Shown piece by piece: positions 9,991 through 24,900 of a stretch of 64,000 bases of DNA (position 1 is the first letter of the stretch; every line of letters starts with the position of its first letter). The notes beneath the pieces were generated by a model. It was given only the letters and a program-made list of their open reading frames with translations, had not been told where the DNA came from and made no database searches. Made by a program: the position numbers and the translations under genes. Origin of the DNA: Ischnura elegans (lineage: Eukaryota; Arthropoda; Insecta; Odonata; Coenagrionidae); contig NC_060251.1 of assembly GCF_921293095.1 (NCBI RefSeq), positions 64,683,585-64,747,584 on the forward strand. The letters are read 5' to 3'.

Positions 9991-12900
9991 ATGGCGGATG
10001 ATTCCGGTAATGAAGACCAGTGGCTTTATGGCGATTCAAATCAGGAAGCAGTAGAGAATGGCAGTAAGGAAGAGGAGAACAATGATAATGCCCCGGAAGC
10101 TCCACCGGGTGAAGAACCGGTGATTGAATCAAGGGAAGAAGAGGTAAGATTCTGTCATGCCAATATCAGTATCTAGCCTATTTGCAATGAGCAAGACATT
10201 TATGACAAATTTTCTGCTCTAGAATCCTATTCCTGCGGATCGTGAAGAAGGGCAGTTAAGTGCAGAAGAGGAGCAACCGGAACAAACAACCCAGCAAGGT
10301 AAGTTTACCGTCATGTAATTCTTTTGTTGCTTTTTGTATGTGTTTCACTTTCGTGCTTCAGTAGGCGTAAGAGATGAAGCTGAAATTAATGGGCGAAGAG
10401 GAGTAATTTTCTGTGTTCTTAGGAATAATGTCTTGACTCATGGTTTTGGCCAAGGTTTTATTAATGTTGGTAACATGATTCCAATTATAGAAAACGAAAA
10501 TGAGGAGGAAGACGACGACAGTGATGATGATGATGTTCATGTCACAATTGGTGATATTAAAACCAGCCCTACGTACACAACTCTGAACCTGAAACGTGGA
10601 CCTCTGCCATCAGCTGCAGGAGGGGATAAAGCCAAGGTTAGTAATTAATCATGATTCGCTGTGTACTTACATCGCCTTTTATTTTTTATTATTTTTTAAA
10701 ATTATTATTTAGTCTGATTCTTTCAAACTGTAATCGAGAAGGATGTTGGTATAGTTTGAAAGAGGGGGGAAATTGATATGTATATATGATAATTATATGT
10801 TCTAATGAAGTGGTCTACTGGTAATTTGAGTGGGGGACGGGCTGGCATGAATAGTATAGATTTCCTAATTAACCTACCTTAACCAATATATTTAGTGTAT
10901 TACCTGGTTTTGATAATTATCCTTCCATACAGCTGATTTACATCTGTACTTACCCTTTGATTGCTCTGTTATGTATTTGTATTCTGCAATATGCACTCTC
11001 ATTTTCTCTTGTAAGAAAAATGTGTATCTCGAGTTAAGTGATGTATATTGTGGTAGTTAGTGTTATGACCAAGTATGCATGACAGAATTACAAGACAGGT
11101 AAAGGGTGTGAGGAATATGGCTCAACGACTAGTCATGAGGAGTCCGAAATACAGAGTAGACATATGTGCATTGAGGAAGGAATATGAGATTAGGCTGGGG
11201 TGGTTGGAGAAGAATTGAGAAGTTGAGGTGGGCTGAGAGGAAACTTCTGGTGGATATTAAGAGGAGACAAAGAATATGAACGAGTAGCATGCTAAATGGT
11301 AACGGTATGCCCATAAACCAAGCTAGAGGGAAAAATATTAGGTAAGAAGGGAAGGGTAGGAAAAAGGATTTTATGAATGGAATCTGGAGGATTGTATTTA
11401 GCAACTAAGCTGCTCAAGCCACTTATTTCATTATTTCGAATTTGTTTCTAAGTGGAGGATTTCTTGTGGAAGAGGAGGAGAACATAAGGGAAGAAATTAG
11501 ACGCCCTCGAAATATTGGAAATATAATATACTTAGGGATGTGCGAGTAGTACTTTTTGATCTTGAGTCGAGTTGAAAACTACTTGCGAGTATCGAGACGA
11601 GTATGGTAATTCCTGGACCAGGCAGCACAACTATGCTCCAACATATCGATGGCTAAGTTCTAACAACATGTACTGATCTCAAATTGGGCCGGTTTGAGAC
11701 AGGTATCTTATACAAAATGTAATGACATTTAAAAAAATAAAATACAAGCAAAAACAACTCTTTGTTTGCAAGTGAAAGCTTCTTTTTCATTTTATGAAAT
11801 TTTGGTTTTTAATTTCAGTACACTTACAAGTAAAAAAATAATCGTTTTTTTGTTCTCCTGAAAAGTTGCTATTTTTGAGATGTGTGTCGTTAGAACTTAG
11901 CCATCGATATCCTCTTTTTCCAACCCCATAGTTAATATTCTATTTTAAATGCTTAGCTTCGAGTGAAAAGGAAAGGATAATGAGGAACCTTGATGGTAAT
12001 TTTGTCAGAGTTAGGAGAAAGATGAAAATAAATGCATATTAAACAGGTCCATTAGCACAATTGAAATGAATTAGCCTTAAGTAATATGTCATCAATTTAA
12101 TTAGTATATGTATTCATACCGCTGGGAAGAGCTCTGAGTAAAAGCATTTGCACAACTGTAGCAAATATTATATCTACATAAATGAAATATGCAACAGCTT
12201 TCTAATTCTCATGCAGAAAAACCAATTGTTCTACATGCTCAGGCAGCAGGTTTTGACGTCTCCATGTTACAATATTTCTGCCTGCAGAAAATTGTCTTTC
12301 TCTACACAATTGTGTGGCTGGCCAAATTGTTAAAATTGCAATCTATGAGAACCTTGGGAATTCTTATAAAAAATAATATCAACAATTTTTATGGATCATT
12401 AATCTTCATGGAATTTAAGTGAACAAAATATAGAATTTAGCTTTAGCTTCGTAGACCAAAAAAAAATTTTCTTTATTTCTCGCTCTGTTTAATCAAGCTT
12501 AGGAACTCTTGTTTTGTAATTTCAAGAAGGAAACTAAATGTAACAAAGGAATAAATGAAAAATATTGGACGTTGGAAATATTGAAAATAACATTGGACGT
12601 TGGCAGTAATAAAAATGGCTAAAATACAGCACCATTCGTGAAGTTGTTACGTCAAACTCTCGAAAAACTGTAATTGTCCTCTAAAACCTACAAATTACAT
12701 TCTTTTCTCATAAATCTTAACAGCTTTTATGTATTATTGCGGTGCTTGAGTAAAGAAAGTAGGATAGGGTATAAAAGTATCACATACGAAAGTATGAGCA
12801 ATGCAGTGGTCCACTCCGATTACTCTGAATATGCCGCCAGTTCGGAAGACAATCGGCCGCCTCGGCTGACAAAAAGGTATTCGGTGCCCACGTCGGCCAC

Positions 12901-15900
12901 TATAGGGAGTACAGCAAGGTAATACTCCAAGACCAAGGTATAAGAGTTACTTATCAACTTTAAAAATGACATTATTACATGAGTTCCATGATGGCACCTG
13001 GATAGATTAATTTGTCATTAGATTACTGAACTTATTGACTTCGACAGATCTGTCACCCAAACTACTAGACTCGAATTTTCGAGTACTCGCACTCGCATGT
13101 CCATTTTTACTAATTTCACTCTGTTGCTAGTGTGGGTAGCCTCATTGGTTTTTGGAAATTAAGTTTTACACAAAGACAGGACTGGGAATTATTTTCATTG
13201 AAATATAAAATGCTAACTGGACCAGGAGCAATTAGGGTATTCCATTTGGGTGGTTAGTTGTGAATTGAAAATGTAAATTATTTGCTAGTAATTTCATGTG
13301 AGCCTTTAATGGCTTCTTAATCTTTCTCATTTGTGTTTGTTGTAGTCACAAACTTCTTTTTTTTTTGTAGTACAATTCCTTGTCCCTGCAGCAGCCAGGA
13401 AAATTTTCAATTGAAGAGTTTGAAGCAGTTGGAACCATCAATGGGGTTCAAGCTCATGACTTTAACTTGGATTCTTTGGAGGATAAACCCTGGAGAAAAC
13501 CAGGAGCTGATATAACAGGTTGGGAATGAATGAATTGCTGTTTGGGATACTAATTTGAAATCCTAACGTTTGTTTTATTGTGCCTCATCATTTTTCCATC
13601 CCCATTGTAATGACCTATGACCTTTTGCAGACTACTTCAACTATGGTTTTAATGAGGAAACTTGGCGTGCATATTGTGAGCGACAGAAAAGAATGAGAAT
13701 CCATGAGTCTGGAGTGGGCCTTGGTCAAATTGGGGGGCCCGGAAAAGTAAGCGAATTCCTTGGGTCGACCTCGGTATGAGCTCTCCTTAGTTTACTTCTT
13801 TTTCTACAATAGTTTGTAATGTAGAGAGAGCCCCTCTCTAGAGTGTGTTATTTCAACATCTAGCACCTATAACAGTGTTAAGTACTGAATGGCTGTTCTT
13901 TAGAATTCTTACTTGTTAAAGATTTTGTTCCTGTTGTACTATTTTATCCTATTGTACTAGAATGTGGTCCATTGCTATAGCTTATGTTCATTGATTGATG
14001 GCTTTCATAGGCTGAAATTCTTGTTCATGCATTAAGCTTTCAGCTGATCCTTGGATTGTCTTAGTGGAAGAAATGTTATCAATTTTTATTAAGTGCAAGT
14101 TTCTTATGAAATGTTTCTAGTTTGTCTTGCTTAGTTTGCATTATATTCTGTTGAGAAGTAATTTAATATTGTTTTCTAGTAGTGCCTTCGCCATATGTGG
14201 CTGCTTTGTATATCCTACATTGCTTGCTATCCCTCCCTTTGCACTGCTCATGTTTTGTTCTTTTGGATGAATTTTGTTTTTAAATGCAAGGTGTCAACCA
14301 AGGGCTGCCAATCCGTTGTGCTTGCAAGGAAAGTGGTTTATAGCCAAAATCCCTTTTAACCCTACTCGAAGTAGGTAGTCCATTATTTCCCTGCATTTAC
14401 CTACTAGGTCTTTGGTTGCACAAAGTTTATTTACTGGTTCATGCCAAAGATCTTTTGATCTTTTTGTGGATCCATTCAAAGGCCAGTATTAGATAAGGGG
14501 CTGATTAAGGTCTTTGTTTAAATTAGACTGATCTCAACTTCTTGTGAGGTTGGTATCTTGAAGAACTTTGGATTCAGGATAACCTCCCTTGGCAAATTTA
14601 AAGACCAGAAACCTGTACAAACCACTCCAGCATTGTATTTTGGAATCCTCTTTAAAAGGTCAAGGGTTAGGAACAATCGAACAAAGAAGGATTACTGAAA
14701 GGGAAAGCATAGCATATCTAGTTTGATAATAAACTTTGTTAGATTGCATGGTACTGTGATTTCAGTAAAAGTCAGATCCTTTGCATGATTTTACGTAGGA
14801 GAAAAAATGGCATAACTCTTAACCTCATGGCGAGGTGTTGTAGATTCTTGTAGATCTTTGCTGTTATTTTCGGCTACTTTCCATCTACGCTTTCTACTTG
14901 TGTCTCGTAATTTACCCAGGTAGATTTTATGGGTACACTATTCACAAGAGGTGACCTTGGTGGATAGCACATAAATTTGTTAATATACTGCTGACTTACC
15001 ATGAATTTTGTCGGATATTCTGGATGCCATAGCCACATGGGAGGGAGTTATTGTAAGACATACGCCTTTTTTCAACTGTGATTTTTAGGGAAAATGTGTA
15101 TATTTTACAAAAGTTTATGCAGTATTAATCACCAAAACAGTGTGCCGATACTTTTAAACAGGTTCTTATCATGCATTGGGCTGATTGTATAAAAACCTAC
15201 TTTGGATAACTAGGTGGTGATAACCTTTATTCTTATTTCTCAGAAATTATAGACCACTGGGAGAAGCCTTATAATGTTACCTTGGTTATATGCCACATTT
15301 TATGAAGTAATTTTTAAGTAGGCGAGTCTAAAATATTTTTAATAGATGGCAATAATTTTGCAGAAAATAACTTTGCTTTTATGATTCTAATTCAATGATT
15401 GCCCATGTTAGGACCCAATGTTCCGTCAGTAATGCATAATCATAACTTTATGTGAGAGTTTTTAGAACGTTAAACCATCTGATGTCCAAGTTATTATCCT
15501 AAAAATATAAATATTGGACGATGAAATATATCTCCATTTATAGTTAATAAGTTATAATTGTCATTTTTCTCCTTTCATCATTGAGAAGTAGATGTGTGTG
15601 GCGTATGTCACATTTGACTTGAAGGGAAACATAAGGACTAAATCTAAGACTTGGTGAAGAAGTTTTTGTGAAATGAATTGGAAGACTTAGTATGCAAATA
15701 TTGTCATGGCGTACTAAATTTCATTTTATAGTACTATATGTTTTTTTAAGTATGGTGCAATGAAAACAGTTTTTGTTTACTAGTCCGTTCCGATGTTTGT
15801 GATCCCAGTTACTTTGGAAAATTAGGTAACTCCTCAATTCAAAGTTCTTATGGCTCCTAGAGCTAATGGGCTGAGCAGGTTGCAATTAGGTAATTAGTTG

Positions 15901-18900
15901 TTATATTTTCCTATCGACATTGACTTCTAATCTTTACAGGGCAACATTCCTGTCGCGATCGTGAATGACAACTCAAAGTATTCTGGAAGTATGGGACCTA
16001 AGAAAGCTGGACCTCCTCCTGGACGCAAGCTGGCTGGTTCCATTGATGTCATCGGAGGCACTTCCCTTGCATCACGTCGTAGTCTTGACAAGCCTGCAGC
16101 TACTGCTAAAGAAAATGTCATTGAGGTTTGTATCTTTATTTAATTATTCTCATTGATCGAGAAATGGAGGAGACTACAGTCCGGCTGGTGGGAGTTGTGT
16201 GATGACAGCACAAAAGGAGGCGTGGAAAACCCTGCGCCAACATGGTTTGCAGCCAATCGCTGTCCCTCAAAAGCACCTCACACCCTCGTCTTGTCATACA
16301 ACGTTGTCACATGCATATGGAGCTCCAAAATAAGCCTGAACTACCAAAAAAGCCGTTTCTTGAAATCACTGAAGCAAGGGATTCTTCCTTTGGGTCCTTA
16401 ATGCTTGTCGTCCCTTCAAGCTCCTTTCTTTAAAAAACCCTTATGTTTACAAGTGACGTGGGCATTTCTCTTTCTTACCTGGCAACCTTGCATCCTACCC
16501 CGAACTAGACCCTTCCACCTGTTATCGGACAACTCTTGGCGGCTGGACTGTAGTTAAGCTTTTGTGATTGATTTAGATGATTACTGGGTACTTTATATGC
16601 TGTCATGTGTTAGATTTTGCTTCTTTTATTATCAATGAAAGTGACATCTAGTCCATGATCATTGATGCACTGAAAATTTCTGTTTGATGTTGAAATCCAT
16701 TTTGTTTCATGTCAAGTTATTTAAAAATTATATGATCGATGATTTTCCCTTTCCCTGAAGAAATTGTCTTAGTATATTTTGCAATTTGCAATTAAAAATT
16801 TTGACATTTTTTCATACAAATATTTTGTAAAATGTTTTAATGTTGGAGATATTTAACTCTTGCTTGTCACATATCAAATTTGAGGGTTTGGTACGTGTTT
16901 AATGAAGCAGAATGGGACATCTTATCTTGATGCTTGATGTTGATGTTTGTTGAGGGTAGAATGAAAACACATCATCTATGTCTTTATGGTAATGAAGCAC
17001 CTATGTATTTGATAATTGTAGTATCCTTTGATTAAACAAGTTTGTATTTTTGTTATTATCTCTGGGGTATTCTGACTGGGCATATGTCTTCTCATTGTTT
17101 TCATTTTGAATCAGGTGATGACTGCAGATAGGCGGGAATACAGCCGGAAACCATTTCCAGACATGTCGGTACCACCACCTGGTTTGCCTCCATTTGACAT
17201 TCCGCCCCCTCACAATCTTATACCTCCCATTACTACGTAAGTAATATCTTCATTTATTACTCTGATTCGGTAAAAATCCTGCATTTGGGTTTGTGTGCTA
17301 CTAGTGATACCGGGGAAAGTCCAATGCCTAAATCTCAGTTTTCATGAAAATAAGGTGAATGTAAGATGCATATGTCCTCTTGGCATGTTTCGAAACAGTG
17401 GTATGATGCTTTCGGTAAAGTACAAAGTTACTTGTTTCATGCAGACTTTGAAATTCCGTGCTGGCGCAGGGTTTTCCGCCCCTGCTTTTGTGCTGGCATC
17501 AGGAAACTCGCCAGCTGGACTGTATTTAAGGCATCAAAGAGTACAGTTGGAACGAAACTCCTAGGGCGGGCTCACAAGGATACACTCCTGGGGGCAAGGT
17601 CTGTAAGCGCTAGCTTTTTACCTCTGCTCCCAGAAGGGGGAGGACAGGAAGGAGGCGCCGCTGTGATAGGAGCCCGACGACGCTTCCTGGGATGGGATTG
17701 GAAAGGAAGGGAAGGGATGAGAAATGCCACACCGTCACAAAGGCGGGCGGGTCCTACCACCAGCGAAACCAGGCATCAGCCATTGCTATTCTAGCAACTT
17801 TGGAGGATTATCCTATGAAGAAGAATAATCCAACGATCAAATCGTTAGATCATCAAAGAATACAGTTAGGCCCCGGGTACGATACGAGCGGCAAGTGGCG
17901 TGAGCGGCGCCGCTCTGATATCGGGCCTCATTTAGTTGCGTGTAAATCCATTGAGGGTGGGTACGATATGTTTGAGCGGTGAGCGGCGCCGCCCAGTGCC
18001 GCTCATGGTTCCAAGTCCAGACCGATTTCTTTTCCACTGCCGCTCGCCGCTCAGTAGATTCATCCTTCAGTGTAGTTGAAAATGTAAGCAGAGAAACATC
18101 AAAGTAGTGAGAATACGGCCAAACAAAGGAAGACTGAAGTTAGAAAAGGTGATAAACCTGAGCGGTTAGAAAATTGCCGCTCGTATTGTAGCCACCGCTG
18201 CCGCTCAGGTTGCCGCACGCCGCTCGTATCATACCCGAGGCCTTATCCTGCTGAATGCAACTCTGCATTACAAATGTGCACTAACTCACGATTATAACGA
18301 ACTCAACTACCTGGGTGTGCAACACAGCCGGAGTTGAAAAAATCGCTATCCGCAGTAAGGAAGAATGGGCGTAACGCTGAATAGTTCCTAACTTCACACC
18401 TGATTCAATAATACATTGTTCAGATTATGCCCAAAGTGCAAGTTCCTCTACGCCACACTGCGTCGCATCGGCCAAATCGAAAGGCGCCAAATTCAAAATT
18501 AGAAATTTTTGAATTCTCATATCTAAGTTCATAAGTCGAATGTGCGTAGGAAGAGGACTAACTGTACATCCAATTTACAAGCGGTTGTGAATGGGCAACC
18601 ATGATTCCACAGGAATGAAGCTTATTATATGATGTTGCTTGTATACTGGAGAAAGAAGCATAATTGATGCTCTTGGGTACATTACACAAGGAGAACTTAA
18701 AAGTGGCGTAATTATTAAACCTTGGCGTAGTGTATATTTTTTTTTTTTTTATTTTTTTATTTATTTCCACTACCCCATAAACAGCACTTTTACGGCCTTT
18801 ACAATGGGGAATTAATCTATTAACAATGAAGGACATTCACACACGCCCATGCCCTGGATAAGGGTAACTTACCCAGGCAGGACTCGAACCCGCGACCTTC

Positions 18901-21900
18901 GGTTTGGCAGTCGAGGACTTTACCCCACCGCCACCGAGGCCGGCAAATGAATACCCACCGAAATGCCGTTGCTAATTCGTGGAACTTGGCAATAAATTTC
19001 ATTTTGTAACTACTGGGACTAAGGTTTTTAATTTCGTAGTTACGTCTTTTCCTATAGGTTAAATTGGTGTTTCCGTTGGGACCAACGATTTGATTCATAA
19101 TAATGAGAGCTTCGTAATAACGTTGTTCGTATTAACGAGAGTCTACTGTAGTCATAAGCCTTAGCTGCAGTTTTTGTCTATAAATATAACTTTCTTGAAT
19201 TTAGGATAGTACTTATTGCATGTATAGGATTACTTTCACATGACCCATACTAGACATTAAGAGATGCCAACATACCTTTTCAGATGCCATCATGCCTACC
19301 AGCTGTCTTTGTTAGGCTCTGATGAACAGAATTAACAATTGGTATAACTTCAGGTGCACTTGCTAAGCTTTTGTTTCTACTCTATAGATAAGTAATATAT
19401 CAACAATTGTTTGTATGCATGACCACTGTACATAGGTAAGTTCAACTGGAACGCTTAGCTCTTGAGAGGTACATGAAACAGCCCTTCGCTGTTCAAGTAA
19501 TATTTCAAGCATATTTAGGGTACTGTTCCAAGGAGTTGGCTCATCCTGCACTAACTTATGCTGTGGCACTCCTAGAACTTTCCAGGACTTCTTCATAATC
19601 TTATTGGCTTGTATGGAGTGTTTATAATAACCAACTTAACGTCTACAATTTTTAAGCAGATTATTGATTTCATTGTTGTGGAATGTGCCATCTTTGACCA
19701 CTAATAGGGTAGTTACCTTCATCAAAGAAAACGAAAGGCATTGATTGCGATTTGTTACCCAACGTTAGTGTATTCATAATATGAAAATTATTTGGTTTTA
19801 GAAATCGAAGTCTAGACGAATGTTAATGGTAAATTTTAACCTCATTTGAAAAAGGCCTGATTGGCACACATGCGATGCCATTCCACGTGACGTCACAGGG
19901 AACTAGATTGTATAGGAGCAGTCAGGAGTTTTACGTTGTCTGAGATTACCAATGTATGCATGTGGCACAGAGCCGAGGGAAACATCTCTTAATAATCGCC
20001 TATTAAAATTGCCTTAGGTCTGAAAGTTTTCTTTTTTGTAGGGTATTAATAATACTTATTTGAGACAAGCGCTACCTGCTAGCAGGGTACTCTGGTACCT
20101 GCTTGCAGCCTGCATCGTAGCAGCACTCATATCCTCGCACAAAGGTGGTCTCACATGGCGACAGCAGGAACCAGAATGATGTCACATGGGATTTTCCCAG
20201 AATTCATACTTAGCCATCGCGTTTTCGTGCTCTTGAAAATGTTCACTTTTCCTTTAATCGCGAGAAATAGATGTCATGATTTAAAAATCTAAAAGCGTGA
20301 AGTACGTGCTCCAGAAGTGATAATCTTTCGATTTAGGCAATTAAAAAGAAATGGGAAACCACCCTATGTGCAATGCATAGAATATGTTCAAATTTTCCTT
20401 TTTCCATCGCAGGTATAAAGTTTCTGCCATTGCCCTTAACTGTGAAATTAACTTTTTCAACTGAATTCCATTCTTCAAAACAATCACGAAGAAAATTATT
20501 TATGTTTCCTCCTATATGAATTCCCACAGTAAATGGGATAAGAGCCAAAGAAATGTGCTTTAGTTCATACTCTGGTGTTATAAAATGACCTGACAAGGCC
20601 AAGTAGTCTTCATTAGCTGGAGATGACCGCAATGTAAATATGTAGTAATGCTTAAAAGTTTTTGGATAACTGATAGTATTAGCTCACAAACTGAGTTTGT
20701 TGTAGTCTTATAGGTTGTTGGTATGGCTACATATGAAAAATATTTTGACCCGGTTTTGTTCATTGTGGTTCTAAGCACAGGCGGTCCTCGACTTACGTAC
20801 ATTCCGAATTGACACCTTTTACTTGACTTTCATACGCTAAATTAAGACTTTCGAAAGTTAGTCTGTAATTTTTTGCTGTTCCTGGGATGTTTACTGCGCA
20901 TCCCAACATTAACTGTTTCATACGGTAGTACAGTGGAACTTGGTTAGTACGTTCCTCCTTAGTACGTTTTCCTCCTTAGTACGGCAATTTCCCTCGGTCC
21001 CGGTACCATCCGAACAAAATACAGGTAAAAGAATTTGGTTAGTACGTTTGAAAAAATTGCGCTTTCCTGGTTAGTACGCTCAATTGCTTGCCGTGACGCA
21101 ACCCGCAATTCGTTCTCTAGTGTCTTCTTAAGGGTCGCAAACGTCTGAATTCATGATTTAATTTATAATTATTAGCCATTTACATTCTTCCATTCATTCC
21201 ACATCTCTTTCTTCTACCGTAATTTATCCAAATGCATTTCTGAATTCTTGTGACGTGCTGAATAATAAAATGCGGCCATTTTTGGGGAATTTCTGACTAT
21301 GAAAAAGTACAGCCAATAAGAAGCCCCAATTTTCCCCACCCCGAGCTCCTCACCTTCTGTTGCCTTTGGAGCGCTTGGGAGTGCCCACTGCTGCGCATAA
21401 AGTTCGTGAGTGGGCAATTGTTGCTATTGCACGAGTTATCATGATGAAGAAATGAGTCTTAACGGTATTAGACAATTCCCACATTATCTAAAGCAGTACT
21501 GCTCCATAAACTCGATGTCGTGCGTATTTACTTGACTACTGTTGCGGGAGCAGACGATCCTCTGGATCTCCACGCGAAGCTTAGCTTAAAAATACTTGAT
21601 CTCGGAACGAAAGCAGACGACATTAGACAAATTTTGAAAGTAAATTTCAACTGTTTAATATAAAATTTTCTAGTAATTACGTCGTAATCTAATAATCTTG
21701 CGTGTCATCAGTCGATATATCGATCGATTTTACAATCGAAATGGTATCATTCCAGAAGGGAATGTCTACGGCTGTTGCCGTAATTTGAAAGTCAATATAA
21801 TTTTGCCCAATTTTTATCATGTTTAAAAAACCAGTCGACTTACTCCGGGTCGTTGTTATATTCTCCGAGTACGCTGTGAGAAAGAAAAATGACTTGTCTT

Positions 21901-24900
21901 CGCTTGTGTAATCACAAATATAGCACCTGTTTTTGCCCATATCTGCAATTTGAGCTTCGAGAAAGGTGAATTTCCTAATCCATTGAAAAAGGCAGTAGTC
22001 ATTCCAGTATTTAAAAAAGGGGAACGGCTCAATATTGAAAATTATAGGCCTATTTCACTACTTTCCATACTATCTAAAATAGTTGAGAAGTTGATGAAAA
22101 AAAGACTCCTTAGCTATCTCCATAAAGTAAAATTCTTTAGTGTTAATCAGTTTGGTTTTTTAAGTGGTAAAAGTACTGAACACGCATTAATGAATTATAT
22201 GACTGATGTTTTTGAAGGTATTAATGCCAAGAAACGAGTTGGGACTATTTTTATTGACATCAAAAAAGCATTCGATTCATTAGACCACAAAATACTGTTA
22301 CAGAAATTAGAAATGGCTGGCGTAAGAGGTATAGCTCTTAACTGGTTTCGGAGCTACTTAACTAATCGTTCACAATGTGTAAAGGTAAAAAACTCGTTTA
22401 GTGCCTTTAGCAGTATCAATACTGGTGTACCTCAGGGTTCTGTATTGGGCCCTATTCTCTTCTTAACTTATATTAATGATTTATGTAACCTTGAATTAAA
22501 TGGTAAGATAACAACTTTCGCAGATGATGTGGCCTTAAATTATGTGTATTCTACCTGGGATGAAGTTGTTAATGCCATGCAGCATGACTTATCCTGTCTA
22601 CGACACTGGTTTCAATATAACGGCTTGGAACTAAGCGAAAGAAAAACACAATGTATGTTTTATGATATTTGTGACTATTATAATCTTGATGTCAAATTAC
22701 AGTATCACACCTTAGACTGTTCAATGCACTCTTGTACTTGCCCTGTTATTAAAATGACAAAAGAAGTGAAGTATCTGGGAGTAACATTAGATTATCGCCT
22801 GAAATGGGATAAGCAAATCGCAAATGTAAGTGCTGTTTTAAAGCGTAGTCTCACCAAATTTTATTTTATCCGTAATAAATGCCCTCTCTTTGCCCGAAAA
22901 ATGATTTACCATGCTTTGGTACACTCCAAGTTGGATTATGGGCTTACTTGTTGGGGTGGAGCTTATTTTAACACCTTAAAATCAGCCTACTTCGTGCAGA
23001 AAAAAATTGTTAGACTATTATTACTTAAAAAGCGTTACGAACATTCCCGTCCTTTATTCATTGAACTTAACATACTCCCGCTAAGATATATGTATTGCTA
23101 TAAAGTGTTAAAAAATTTTTTTTTGCGTAGTGGATATAGCCCAAAAATTTTTGGGAGCTATGTGCTGTTTAATCCTCGCAGAGGTTTCTCGATCCCTATG
23201 CACAAGCCTAATTTAACGATGTATAAAAGGAGTTTTTTGTATATGGGACCAAAATTGTATAATATGCTACCAAATACAATTAAAGAGACAAATTGTTTTG
23301 GTAAATACAAAAGGTTGATACAGAAATGGATAATGACTTTTGAAGACATCGAAAAGCTATGGTAAAGGGTCGGTATATTGCAGAAAATACCCTAGGCATC
23401 ATATGTGTTGTACATTATAAGTTGTATCTCATCTTAAGGTCAGCTCTGTTATTATATTATTACGCACATGTATTTTTTTCTCAAGGTATTGTGTATTTTG
23501 GTTGTATGTGTTATCATTTCCGCAATTAATGAAAATTGAAGTTAGCCCAAACACAGGCTTATTGCCTTATGGGCTACCTTACTTCCTTGAATGGATGTAA
23601 TATTCTGTAAAAAAAAAAAAAAAATATGTATGCATGGAAGAATAAATTATTATTATTATTATTATTGTCTGAGCTTCACTCGTCCTCGTTCCGTAAATAT
23701 ATATAGGATAAATCACGGGAGATAGACGCCGTAATCATGAAATCGTCTCCGGGATGTCCATGAAAAATTGCGATTTTTATTCACGTGGTATTGTTTTTCA
23801 TGGTAGAGCTCATTTCCTTGATTTTAAATGTGAAAAGAGTTCAGGAAGGCGATCCTATGAGAACTACCGATAGTAATTGTAATTATGACGACTTTTTCAC
23901 TGATTGCAATAACCCCGACTGCTTTTATTTACTTTCCTCGTTAGTACGTTTTCCTGGTTAGTACGTTCATTTTTCGTGGTCCCTTCAGAAACGTACTAAC
24001 CAAGTTCCACTGTATATGCGGACAATACGAACGTATATGATTGAGGGCAGAGTTGACTTTAATCAAGGTGATTTTTTTTAGAAAGACACTGCTTGCTATA
24101 GGCTCCTTTTTCAAGAGTAGAGAAAGCTGTAGTGCAACCTTCATTAAAAGTTGACTATACGCCTCCACACAGCTTTCAATAAAATTAATGAATGAAAGTG
24201 CTTCTTCTTAATAGTGTTTTTCTATTCGAGTGCTGTTTAATTCATGTGCAACATCTACACTTTCCGCAACGATATTGCATGAAATATTATCTGAATTCAG
24301 AGTGTCTTCTGTATATTTTTGAATAACATGCAAAATATTCTCAATGTTTCGACTTACGTACACATTTTCAGGAACACATTGTGTGCAAAAGTCTGGGACC
24401 ACCTGTAATTGATTTAATCCCTAAATCCTTTATCTTCCACTGGTGTAAAGGGTTGTTGTCTGTTGCAATCATTCTGGCTGTCAGTTCGGTGGTTTTAATT
24501 GCGCTGTAATGAAGTGCATGATAAAGTTTTTTCTTCTTAATCATATCACGTATAGTTGGCTGCATATTATGTGAACTTGGTAATGCATCACCTGTAGTGG
24601 AAGAATATGCAGCTTTGTTCGCAAATGTGGGCGTAGCCTTGTGTAATGCAGAAACTTTACCACAGTAGTTTGCTAAAAAATTAACCTGCTTAGGAGTATT
24701 TTCCTCACTGATTTCTGCTTTGAGATTAACTCTTCCAAGAGTTGAAAGACTACTAGATTCGAAGCTTGAATCAATCTCAAAGCAAGGTAATGATCCTAAG
24801 TCCTCGGTGTAGCACTTGAGCTTGGCTGCAACGCATCCAACGGCAGACAGTCCTCCTCATCTGGTGTAGGCACTAACTGTGTCTTTTTAGCCGAGTCAGG

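Larger units (their letters stand above)
10637..13370. other. Fip1 intron 3
   Basis: A 2.7-kb intron. It holds a possible hAT relic (11533-13107) and a 268-bp MITE. The remainder is A+T-rich and unassigned. Confidence 0.6.
20931..24012. mobile_element. pogo/Tigger-like element with TA duplication, carrying a LINE
   Basis: Terminal inverted repeats CAGTGGAACTTGGTTAGTAC at the left and its perfect reverse complement at the right are each flanked by TA (20929-20930, 24013-24014). The GTTAGTACG/CTTAGTACG words recur inside both ends, as is usual for pogo/Tigger elements. No pogo transposase is recognisable outside the LINE, so it appears non-autonomous or decayed. It interrupts the hAT relic and is itself interrupted by the LINE at about 21893-23667. 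Confidence 0.85.

Noticed and set aside
17366-17982. Several overlapping open frames in Fip1 intron 7
   Set aside because: They arise from G+C-rich repeat sequence next to the Harbinger MITE and show no family resemblance.
23644-23667. Independent microsatellite of TTA repeats
   Set aside because: Its position directly after the LINE 3' UTR makes it the tail of that element.
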